Shown here piece after piece: positions 1-5,148 of a DNA stretch of 5,972 nt. The number at the start of each line of letters is the position of its first letter. Positions within the stretch are counted from its first letter, which is position 1. This stretch comes from Chloroflexota bacterium (GTDB lineage: Bacteria; Chloroflexota; Anaerolineae; Aggregatilineales; UBA2796), in NCBI GenBank assembly GCA_017743585.1, contig JAGHYP010000174.1:1-5972 (forward strand), written 5' to 3'. Under the pieces are notes generated by a model. That model was given only the letters and a program-made list of their open reading frames with translations, did not search any database and was not told the origin of the DNA. The position numbers were made by a program, and so were the translations under genes.

Positions 1-314
1 ACGGCACGCCAGACGTACACTGCGTGCTGATCGGCACAGGCTTCAACGCAGAATGGTTCTTCATGGCAGGCAAAGCGTATTACGAGCGCTTCCGCCCTCA
101 GCTTTTGCCGTCGCCCGACTTTTTGGACAGCCTGACCTACCGGCAATCGGCAGGCATCACGCTCTTGACGCTGCCCAGCCTCGCTGAGTCGCTGCGCGCG
201 CAGTTATCGGCGCGCTATCCCGCCGCATGGCTTGACGTAGTGGCCGTCGAGACGCCCGAGCAGCTGGCGACGGTCTTGAACGAGCGCGCCATGCGCGGCT
301 TACGCTTCGGTTAA
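1..314 (+). CDS. 3' end of an unrecognised gene (hypothetical protein, partial)
   Basis: An open frame enters from the left edge (first full codon at 3) and stops at TAA 312-314, giving about 103 C-terminal residues. The start lies outside the window. The GTG at 24 is in frame but sits inside a continuing open frame and has no evident ribosome site, so it is probably an internal valine. The fragment begins GTPDVHCVLIGTGFNAEWFF, then has an aromatic/basic stretch (AYYERFRPQ), a mid segment rich in Leu/Ser, and ends NERAMRGLRFG. The alternation of short hydrophobic beta-like stretches (VLIGTG, ITLLTLP, WLDVVAV) with helices suggests a soluble alpha/beta domain. I see no signal peptide, membrane segment or catalytic motif that I can name. 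It converges on the downstream minus-strand pncC and overlaps its end by 15 bp. I do not recognise the family. Confidence 0.75.
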   Translation, partial: GTPDVHCVLIGTGFNAEWFFMAGKAYYERFRPQLLPSPDFLDSLTYRQSAGITLLTLPSLAESLRAQLSARYPAAWLDVVAVETPEQLATVLNERAMRGLRFG

Positions 315-782
315 GTGGCGATAGAGCAAGGCGAGCGCCGCTTGCGCTGAGTGCGCTTTGTTGCCTTCGCGGTCGCTCTGCCAGATATGGCGCTCGACGT
401 GCGTGCCGCTCGCCGAGTCGAGCGCGATGTAGACTAGGCCGACAGGTTTATCCGGCGAGCCGCCGCTCGGGCCGGCGATGCCCGTCACCGCCAGCGCGAG
501 ATCTGTCTCGAAGGCAGCGCGCACGCCGCGCGCCATCTCACCCGCCGTCTCAGCGCTGACCGCGCCGAAGCGCTCTAGCGTGCTTTGCCGCACGCCCGCG
601 AATTTCACCTTCGAGGCGTAGCTGTAGACGACCACGCCGCCCATCAGGTACGCAGAGCTGCCTGCCACGTTCGTCAGGCGATGCATGATCAGGCCGCCTG
701 TGCAGGATTCTGCCACAGAGAGCGTCAAGCGGCGCGCCGCAAGCAGGCGCCCTACCGCCACTTCGAGCAATTCATTCGCCAT
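300..782 (-). CDS. pncC: Nicotinamide-nucleotide amidohydrolase (PncC), stand-alone CinA C-terminal domain
   Basis: This 160-residue protein matches the CinA C-terminal/PncC family end to end, without the N-terminal molybdopterin-binding-like domain of full CinA. The family deamidates nicotinamide mononucleotide to nicotinate mononucleotide, recycling pyridine nucleotides in the cytoplasm. Visible family motifs are AESCTGG (24-30), GGVVVYSYASKVKFAGV (48-64; most members have YSN where this has YSY), GAVSAETAGEMARG (73-86), AVTGIAGPSGGSPDKPVGLVYIAL (98-120) and a terminal SDREGNKAHSAQAAL helix retaining the Asp-Arg pair. Its length is normal for stand-alone members. The start is ATG 782-780; the upstream SD is weak (GGTAG a few bases before ATG). 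It lies 51 bp downstream of thiY on the same strand, separated by a hairpin, so it may be read through from the thiamine operon or transcribed separately. A functional link to thiamine is not shown. Confidence 0.93.
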   Translation of the reverse strand: MANELLEVAVGRLLAARRLTLSVAESCTGGLIMHRLTNVAGSSAYLMGGVVVYSYASKVKFAGVRQSTLERFGAVSAETAGEMARGVRAAFETDLALAVTGIAGPSGGSPDKPVGLVYIALDSASGTHVERHIWQSDREGNKAHSAQAALALLYRHLTEA

Positions 783-790
783 TTTCTACC

Positions 791-815
791 AAAATAGTCG
801 GCAGCGGTCGCCGAC
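791..815 (-). terminator. Weak hairpin plus T-rich tail between thiY and pncC
   Basis: Read on the minus strand, GTCGGC (815-810) pairs with GCCGAC (802-797) around a 7-nt loop and is followed directly by TATTTT (796-791). This fits a weak rho-independent terminator at the end of the thiamine operon. An alternative 7-bp stem (819-813 with 809-803, loop of 3) overlaps it, and the two cannot form together. The stem is short and the T tract is interrupted, so partial read-through into pncC is likely. The roughly 50-bp gap holds nothing else that I can see. Confidence 0.45.
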
Positions 816-833
816 CGCTACCTGATCGTCGCC

Positions 834-2228
834 TCACTGCTCTGCGCGCGGCAAGAAGTCGTTGGTGAAAGCCTTCGCGCTGTCAATCGGCTTCTCCAGC
901 GCGCCCGCCTTCAGCATGAAGTCCGTGAACGCCTCCCAGACTTCGGCGCGCTGAACGCCCCATTGCGGCGCTTCGGCTTGGAACTGTTCAGCGAGCCAAA
1001 TGGCGCTGGCGCGCACGAGGTCTGCATCGAGATCGGGCTCGGCTGCGAGCAGAATGCGCGCCGCCTCGCTCGGGTTGGCGATGGCATCCGCGTAGCCGCG
1101 CGCCGTTGCTTGCACAAAGGCGCGCACCACCTCAGGCTGCTCAGCGATCATGCGCTCGCTGGTGACGAGGACGGGCGTGTAGTAGTCAGGCACGCACGCC
1201 GTGTAGTCCTTCAGCATCAACATGTCGAGCGCCAAGCCGCGCTGCTGGGCGCGAATGCCGCTCCAGGCGTAGAAAATCCACACCAAGTCGATCTGGTCGC
1301 GCTCCATCAGCGGAAATGCCTCGGCGAAGCCGATATCCAGCATCTCGACGCTGCCTGAGGCGCTATCGCAGGCGATCAGCGCGTCTATGACGGCGCGCTC
1401 GATGATCGGGCTGCCAAAGCTGCCGTAGCGCAAGCCAACCAGATCGGCAGGCCTTTTGAGCGGCTTCTTGGAGCTGAGCGTGACAAAACCTGAAGTGTTG
1501 TGCTGGATGATCGCCGCTACCGAGACCACTGGCAAGCCTGTAGCGCGGCTGTAGGTCACGCCTTCCTGATAGCTGATGCCAAATTGCGCCGCGCCACTGC
1601 TGACCACCTGATCAACGGCGATATCGCCGGCAGGCTGAATGGTGACGTTCAGATTCGCCTCGGCGTAGTAGCCCTTTGCCTTCGCCACGTACAAGCCGAG
1701 ATGATTGGTATTCGGCGTCCAATCCAGCATGACGGTGACATCAGTCGGCGTCGCGGTGCGCGCGAAGGTCGTGGCGCCGCCGAGCGGATCGCCGGCCAAG
1801 AGCGCCGCTTGGACGGCCGAGCGCGTCTCGGGCGTCGCGGCGACCAGCGCATCGGCGAAGCCGAAATGTCGCGCGCGCAACGCGCCATTCTCAGCGCGCT
1901 CAGCGAAGAAGATGGCGCGCTGACCGACTGCGATCGGCGTCAAGCACAGCGCAGTGCTGCCGAAGCCGCTGATCCTGACCGTCGGCTCGCCTTCGCCTTT
2001 CAAGTATTGCGCCACTTCAACAACTGCAGTCTCGTTATGGCTGCCCTGATCTTCTACAGCTTTCACAGTGCCTTCCAGCACAACTGCGCTCTGCCGCACG
2101 CGATGCGCGATGCTGTAGACCGGATGCCCGCCGGCGGGCTCTGTGCAAGCCTGCGCGCTCGGCATCTCCAAGGCGAACAGCAAGCCTGCCAACGCGAGCG
2201 CGATTGCTGAGAACACAAAGCGCTTCAT
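834..2228 (-). CDS. thiY: ThiY-type thiamine/pyrimidine ABC substrate-binding protein with an extra N-terminal NTR/TIMP-like domain
   Basis: This 464-residue secreted protein has three parts. Residues 1-27 are a signal peptide (MKR, hydrophobic core, cleavage probably after AQA before Cys28; the lipobox match is poor, so lipidation at Cys28 is uncertain). Residues 28 to about 130 form a beta-rich domain with Cys28 and Cys95 and the run SAVVLEGTVKAV...YLKG...LCLTPIAVGQRAIFFA, which resembles bacterial NTR/TIMP-like OB folds. Residues about 160-464 are a full NMT1/THI5-like binding protein: VTVMLDWTPNTNHLGLYVAKAKGYY (164-188), QPAGD, QFGISYQEGV, and PADLVGLRYGSFGSP in the second lobe. ThiY proteins normally run about 310-340 residues, so the N-terminal domain is extra. 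The family binds formylaminopyrimidine/HMP or related thiamine compounds for ThiX. The ATG start has SD AGGGGG at 2240-2235, overlapping the thiX stop. It is last in the riboswitch operon. Binding-protein role is confident; the exact ligand is inferred. Confidence 0.9.
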   Translation of the reverse strand: MKRFVFSAIALALAGLLFALEMPSAQACTEPAGGHPVYSIAHRVRQSAVVLEGTVKAVEDQGSHNETAVVEVAQYLKGEGEPTVRISGFGSTALCLTPIAVGQRAIFFAERAENGALRARHFGFADALVAATPETRSAVQAALLAGDPLGGATTFARTATPTDVTVMLDWTPNTNHLGLYVAKAKGYYAEANLNVTIQPAGDIAVDQVVSSGAAQFGISYQEGVTYSRATGLPVVSVAAIIQHNTSGFVTLSSKKPLKRPADLVGLRYGSFGSPIIERAVIDALIACDSASGSVEMLDIGFAEAFPLMERDQIDLVWIFYAWSGIRAQQRGLALDMLMLKDYTACVPDYYTPVLVTSERMIAEQPEVVRAFVQATARGYADAIANPSEAARILLAAEPDLDADLVRASAIWLAEQFQAEAPQWGVQRAEVWEAFTDFMLKAGALEKPIDSAKAFTNDFLPRAEQ

Positions 2229-2238
2229 GAGAATCCCC

Positions 2239-3036
2239 CTATCTGTTCGAACGTTTAACCTGCCAGCCCGACTCGCGATCGGGCGTGAAATACCAACCCA
2301 AGAGCAGGCGCTCTACCAAGCCGACGCACGCCACAAGCATCACGCTCAGGGCGGATGCGATCACAACAGCGGCGAAGCCTTGATCCAAGCGCGACTGGTT
2401 GAACGCCTGCCGCAAATACTGCCCCAGGCCGTACTGCGCCGTGACAAACTCGCCGATCATCGCGCCGCCAATGGCGTAGGTCGCCGCGATGCGCAAACCG
2501 CTGAAGAGCGACGGCATCGCTGAAGGCAGACGCACCTTGCGCCAAATCTGCATGCGCGTCGCGCCCATCGCTCTCAGCAGCGCTACCAGCTCGGTATCCG
2601 TGCCTATCAGACCGTCTAGCGTGGCAACTGCGATCGGGAAAAAGGCGAAGAGCGCCACGATCACGATCTTGGACTCGACGCCGAAGCCGAAGATCAAGAT
2701 CAGCAGCGGCGCAATGGCGACGAGCGGTATGGTCTGCGAGATGACCAAGAGCGGATAGACGGCGCGCCGCAAGAGCGGCAAGAAGTCCAGCACAGCAGCC
2801 GTGCATACGCCGACGACAAGCGCGACCAGCATGCCGATCAGCGCTTCATACAGCGTGGTCGGAATGTGGAAGCGCAGCAGCCGATCCGCGCTGTTCGCCA
2901 TCGCCGTGAAGACGGCGCTCGGCGGCGGGATCAAGCGCACAGCCGCGCTATCGGCGCTCGCCAGCGCTTCCCAAGCGATGAAGCTGCCGCCCAGCAAGAG
3001 CAGCGACGGCGCGCTGCGGCGCAGCAAGCTCAACAT
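2239..3036 (-). CDS. thiX: ThiX-type ABC transporter permease for thiamine or its pyrimidine precursor
   Basis: This is a 265-residue inner-membrane permease of the SsuC/TauC/ThiX (BPD_transp_1) family. Hydrophobic segments lie near residues 10-26, 64-86, 92-118, 123-143, 180-200 and 222-248, consistent with about six membrane helices. The stretch SQTIPLVAIAPLLILIFGFG (100-119) is typical of this subfamily. The cytoplasmic EAA-type loop that docks the ATPase is present at about 149-175 (ELVALLRAMGATRMQIWRKV then LPSAMPSL), with the conserved Gly158 and Pro171. The ATG directly follows the TAG of the upstream thiamine-binding protein gene with no gap, and no strong separate SD is visible, so it is probably translated by coupling. 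It ends 10 bp before thiY. Its intact EAA loop implies a partner ATPase, but none is encoded in this window. ThiX is preferred over SsuC/TauC because of the riboswitch, ThiN and ThiY context. Confidence 0.9.
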   Translation of the reverse strand: MLSLLRRSAPSLLLLGGSFIAWEALASADSAAVRLIPPPSAVFTAMANSADRLLRFHIPTTLYEALIGMLVALVVGVCTAAVLDFLPLLRRAVYPLLVISQTIPLVAIAPLLILIFGFGVESKIVIVALFAFFPIAVATLDGLIGTDTELVALLRAMGATRMQIWRKVRLPSAMPSLFSGLRIAATYAIGGAMIGEFVTAQYGLGQYLRQAFNQSRLDQGFAAVVIASALSVMLVACVGLVERLLLGWYFTPDRESGWQVKRSNR

Positions 3037-3327
3037 CTAGCGATACTTCGCCATTTTCTCGTCAATGGTCGTGCCATTGACGCTATCGCTGATCTTGATA
3101 TAGGTGACCGTGCGCCGCGCTCCCGCTGCGAAGCACGCCTCATGCGCGGCGCGCGCCGCGGCAAGGCAGGCATCCAGCGTGCCTTCCAGCACGGTCTCCA
3201 TCGGGCACACCTCGTGGCGAATGCCGCTCGCTTTGATAGCGGCAATTGCCTGATCGATCACAGGATATGGCTCGTCGCAGAGTGGCACAACCTGCACACT
3301 GACCGTCACAGTGCGGTTGGCGTCCAT
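3037..3327 (-). CDS. Small thiamine-binding protein of the MTH1187/YkoF-like (DUF77) family
   Basis: This 96-residue protein fits the MTH1187/YkoF thiamine-binding family (ferredoxin-like fold, oligomeric). In order it shows a first strand VTVSVQVVP (7-15), a helix with YPVIDQAIAAIKASGI (21-36), the signature PMETVLEGTLD (42-52), helix AARAAHEACFAAGARR (57-72), strand TVTYIKISD (73-81) and a C-terminal TIDEKMAKY (87-95). Homologous domains in YkoF bind thiamine. The protein has no signal peptide, so it should act in the cytoplasm, perhaps buffering or handing over imported thiamine to ThiN, or regulating the transporter (inference). The start ATG 3327-3325 has a good SD, AAAGGAG at 3344-3338, 10 nt upstream. 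Another ATG 8 bases before it is out of frame. It sits 20 bp after thiN and abuts thiX exactly. Family assignment is confident; ligand and role here are inferred. Confidence 0.85.
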   Translation of the reverse strand: MDANRTVTVSVQVVPLCDEPYPVIDQAIAAIKASGIRHEVCPMETVLEGTLDACLAAARAAHEACFAAGARRTVTYIKISDSVNGTTIDEKMAKYR

Positions 3328-3347
3328 ATCGGCATAGCTCCTTTCCC

Positions 3348-4007
3348 TTATGCCTCACTCAGGGTATGGATGACCAGCAGTGAGCCTTCGGTGAAGCTGA
3401 TGCGCGCCTGTGGTGCGGTCAAGACATTGCTGATGCCGCGCGTTGTGCCGAGCTGAAGCGACTCGCCGTGCAGTGGATAGTACAGCCCTTCAGTGCGGAT
3501 GTTGTGCGCTGCGGCGCTCAGCGGCAGGAGCGAGAGCGTATCGCCGCGTTGACCATGCACAGCCGTGCCGGGCGGCCGCGCGAGCCAACAGCGCTGCGCG
3601 CCGCTAACCAAGAGGGTCTGCACATTGGCGAGCTGCGGCAAAGCCAATAGCTGGACGTTGCTGAGCAGCTGATCGAGGCGGTCTCCAATGGCGGCGAAGA
3701 GCCACAGCCGCTCGCAGCCGCGCTCGAGCGCCGCCATGACAGCTAACTCCAGATCAGTCTCATTCTTGTGCGTGGGAAAGGTGCGTATGTGCGCGCCTTC
3801 GGCTTCGGCGCGCGCTAGCTGGTCGGGCGAGACGGAGTCCATATCGCCGATGACCAGATCGGGGCGCAAGCTGAGCGCGTAGACGTGCCGCAGGCCGCCA
3901 TCGGCGGCGATGATCAGGTGCGCGCGCGACGTGGCTTGCGCTAACGCGTCGCGTACCGCGCTGCCATCGTGCAAGTCGCCGTTCAGAAAGATCAGCGCGT
4001 CTGACAT
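3348..4007 (-). CDS. thiN: Thiamine pyrophosphokinase
   Basis: The enzyme transfers pyrophosphate from ATP to thiamine, giving TPP in one cytoplasmic step. From ATG 4007 the protein is 219 residues, a normal family length. Motifs in order are IAADGGLRH (33-41), RPDLVIGDMDS (48-58), the PTHKNETDLELA acidic motif (78-89; most members have KD..TD where this has KN..TD, with Asp85 and Glu87 kept), AIGDRLDQLLSNVQLL (106-121; His is usual at the Gln113 position), GDTLSLLPLS (155-164) and TEGLYYPL...GTTRGISNV (172-195). I prefer ATG 4007 over the in-frame TTG at 4082, because the longer form would add 25 residues encoded by the riboswitch expression platform and begin 4 nt after the riboswitch core. 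The SD is probably within GGGGAAAG at 4025-4018. It is first gene of the operon and directly controlled by the TPP riboswitch. Confidence 0.92.
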   Translation of the reverse strand: MSDALIFLNGDLHDGSAVRDALAQATSRAHLIIAADGGLRHVYALSLRPDLVIGDMDSVSPDQLARAEAEGAHIRTFPTHKNETDLELAVMAALERGCERLWLFAAIGDRLDQLLSNVQLLALPQLANVQTLLVSGAQRCWLARPPGTAVHGQRGDTLSLLPLSAAAHNIRTEGLYYPLHGESLQLGTTRGISNVLTAPQARISFTEGSLLVIHTLSEA

Positions 4008-4008
4008 C

Positions 4009-4053
4009 AAAACGCCACTTTCCCCGCGCTCCCCGCGTAAGGAAAGTGGCGTT
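4009..4053 (-). terminator. Expression-platform hairpin of the TPP riboswitch (terminator and/or SD sequestrator)
   Basis: On the minus strand AACGCCACTTTCC (4053-4041) pairs perfectly over 13 bp with GGAAAGTGGCGTT (4023-4011). The loop can form an additional CGCG/CGCG mini-stem (4037-4034 with 4028-4025). The 3' arm ends in TTTT (4012-4009), two bases of which lie in the stem. The thiN start codon follows at 4007. The purine-rich GGGGAAAG at 4025-4018, the best SD candidate for thiN, lies mostly in the 3' arm and would be buried when the hairpin forms. The structure can therefore stop transcription (the T run is short), block translation, or both. Its placement between the riboswitch core and thiN makes the regulatory role strong, while the mechanism is inferred. 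Confidence 0.8.
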
Positions 4054-4083
4054 GCAAGCCCTGTTGTGCGCACATTGCCCAAG

Positions 4084-4180
4084 CTCTCCCTACGGCGGCA
4101 TTATCCGCATCAGGTTCAAGGGTCGGCGCTGTTTCCCGAGCGCCCTCTCAGCCTAGCTAACCTAAGCTCCCCTGCTGTGC
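4084..4180 (-). promoter_or_regulatory. TPP riboswitch (THI element)
   Basis: The minus strand carries the full THI-box core. P2 pairs GGGG (4172-4169) with ACCC (4123-4120). P3 pairs AGCTTAG (4168-4162) with CTAGGCT (4156-4150) over 7 bp. The invariant CTGAGA is at 4151-4146. An optional hairpin, GGCGCT (4144-4139) with AGCGCC (4130-4125), follows. The pyrophosphate-sensing half has TTGAACCTGAT (4119-4109), P5 GCGG/CCGC (4108-4105 with 4098-4095) enclosing ATAATG, and the closing GTAGGGA (4093-4087). A classical short P1 is not obvious; GCACA (4180-4176) could pair with TGTGC (4074-4070). It senses TPP and should turn the thiN operon off when TPP is abundant. Confidence 0.96.
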
Positions 4181-4187
4181 TATATGC

Positions 4188-4216
4188 AGTTTAACGCAAA
4201 GCGAATGGGATAGCAA
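4188..4216 (-). promoter_or_regulatory. Candidate sigma-70-type promoter for the thiamine operon
   Basis: On the minus strand TTGCTA (4216-4211) and TAAACT (4193-4188) are separated by 17 bp, each matching the -35 and -10 consensus at 4 of 6 positions. Transcription would start near 4181, just at the 5' edge of the riboswitch, which is where a start is expected. The consensus matches are modest, so the call rests partly on position. Confidence 0.45.
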
Positions 4217-4236
4217 GTCTCGTTTGGCGCATATGA

Positions 4237-4252
4237 CAAATCATCAAATCAT
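4237..4252. repeat. Tandem 8-bp repeat in the divergent intergenic region
   Basis: CAAATCAT occurs twice in a row (4237-4244 and 4245-4252), just before a short GGCGC/GCGCC inverted repeat (4255-4259 with 4265-4269). It lies between the two divergent transcription units. It could be a regulator binding site or chance; nothing decides between them. Confidence 0.3.
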
Positions 4253-4319
4253 GCGGCGCGCAGTGCGCCCTCAGAGCAGGGATGTTGCTCGCGCGCTGAA
4301 CAAACATGAAGCTAGAGGC

Positions 4320-4348
4320 TTGCAGCGCCTTACAGCTTGTGCTATGCT
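4320..4348 (+). promoter_or_regulatory. Candidate promoter for the kinase gene
   Basis: TTGCAG (4320-4325) and TATGCT (4343-4348) are 17 bp apart, matching consensus at 3 and 4 of 6 positions. Transcription would begin near 4355, leaving a leader of about 30 nt before the GTG start at 4384. The site lies inside the longer reading frame from ATG 4306, which argues against that longer start. The remaining intergenic sequence 4217-4319 shows only the small repeat listed separately and no gene I can support. Confidence 0.3.
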
Positions 4349-4370
4349 CATCTCAGCGCATCGGCGGCAC

Positions 4371-4376
4371 AGGAAA
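4371..4376 (+). promoter_or_regulatory. Ribosome binding site deciding the kinase start
   Basis: AGGAAA lies 7 nt before the GTG at 4384, whose protein begins shortly before the kinase domain. The alternative ATG at 4306 has no comparable site and would add 26 residues unlike any kinase N-terminus. Confidence 0.6.
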
Positions 4377-4383
4377 CGCTCCA

Positions 4384-5148
4384 GTGGACGACCTGATCGA
4401 ACGACAGATCGGTCAATACAAAATCACTGCAAGGCTCGGCAAAGGCGGCATGGCAACCGTCTACTGGGCATATCAGCCGAGCATGGGGCGCGATGTGGCA
4501 ATCAAAGTCATCAAAACCGACCTATCCAACGATACGCGCATCATCGAGCGTTTCAACCAGGAAGCTCAAATTATCGCCAACCTCCAGCATCCACACATCC
4601 TCAGGGTCTTCGATTTCGGCACGGAAGGCGACCTGCTTTATCTAGTGATGGAGTTAAAAAAGCGCAACTTGGCTGAGCGCCTGAAAGAGAAAGGACAGCT
4701 ACCTGCTGAAGAGGTGGCGCGCTATCTTGGCCAAATCTGCGCTGCGCTCGATTACGCGCATAGTGAGAACGTCATCCATCGCGACCTGAAGCCGCAAAAC
4801 GTGCTCTTGGACGAACAGAACAACGCCTTCCTGAGCGACTTTGGCATTGCACGCCTCGCGAGCGAGTTAACGCGGACTACAACTATTATAACTATGGTAG
4901 GGACGTCTGCTCACATGGCGCCTGAGCAGTGGTATGGGCGCGGCGTGGACGCGCGCGCGGACGTTTACGCGCTGGCGATGATGATTTACGAATTGCTAGC
5001 GGGCGACCTGCCCTTCACGGGCGATACGCCGCCTGCGCTGATGTATCAGCATTTGAACGAGCCGCCGCCACCAATTCGCCGTGTCCGCCCTGATCTGCCT
5101 GAGAAGGTTGAGGCAGTGCTGCAGAAGGGGGATGGCGAAGCGCGCTGA
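4384..5148 (+). CDS. Hanks-type Ser/Thr protein kinase domain (5' part of a frameshifted kinase-WD40 gene)
   Basis: Starting at GTG 4384 with SD AGGAAA, this frame encodes a PknB-like kinase domain: LGKGGMATVY glycine loop (18-27), VAIK with Lys41, helix-C Glu60 (FNQEAQIIANLQHPHI), catalytic HRDLKPQN (132-139; Asp134, Asn139), SDFG (151-154; Asp152), a Thr-rich activation loop (TRTTTIITMVGTS, 163-175), APE (179-181), and the DVYALAMMIYELLAGDLPF helix region. All catalytic residues are present, so the domain should be active. The hinge VMELKKRNL is shorter than the common VMEYxxGGxL. After Lys248 (codon 5125-5127) the frame gives seven unrelated residues and a TGA at 5146-5148. The expected kinase end, MAKRAEDRFQRALEFASAF, is in the next frame from 5132. 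One extra G in the 5127-5131 G run explains this. No membrane helix is seen. Confidence 0.88.
   Translation: MDDLIERQIGQYKITARLGKGGMATVYWAYQPSMGRDVAIKVIKTDLSNDTRIIERFNQEAQIIANLQHPHILRVFDFGTEGDLLYLVMELKKRNLAERLKEKGQLPAEEVARYLGQICAALDYAHSENVIHRDLKPQNVLLDEQNNAFLSDFGIARLASELTRTTTIITMVGTSAHMAPEQWYGRGVDARADVYALAMMIYELLAGDLPFTGDTPPALMYQHLNEPPPPIRRVRPDLPEKVEAVLQKGDGEAR

Noticed and set aside
1500..2210. Plus-strand 236-residue open frame opposite thiY
   Set aside because: Arg/Ala/His-rich composition with no recognisable motif; the minus strand here encodes an obvious ThiY protein.
2255..2806. Second minus-strand open frame within thiX
   Set aside because: It is an out-of-frame shadow; the thiX frame has membrane helices and the EAA loop.
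4065..4074. TGTGCGCACA perfect palindrome as an operator
   Set aside because: It lies inside the transcribed riboswitch leader downstream of the likely start site and is only 10 bp in a GCGC-rich genome; chance, or a role in RNA folding, is as likely.
4306..4383. ATG 4306 as the kinase start
   Set aside because: It lacks a ribosome site, lies upstream of the best promoter candidate, and its added residues do not resemble a kinase N-terminus; GTG 4384 has AGGAAA at good spacing.
5122..5140. Programmed ribosomal frameshifting joining kinase and WD40
   Set aside because: A +1 shift is needed, and there is no usual slippery heptamer, stimulatory SD or downstream structure that I can identify; a one-base indel in the G run is simpler.
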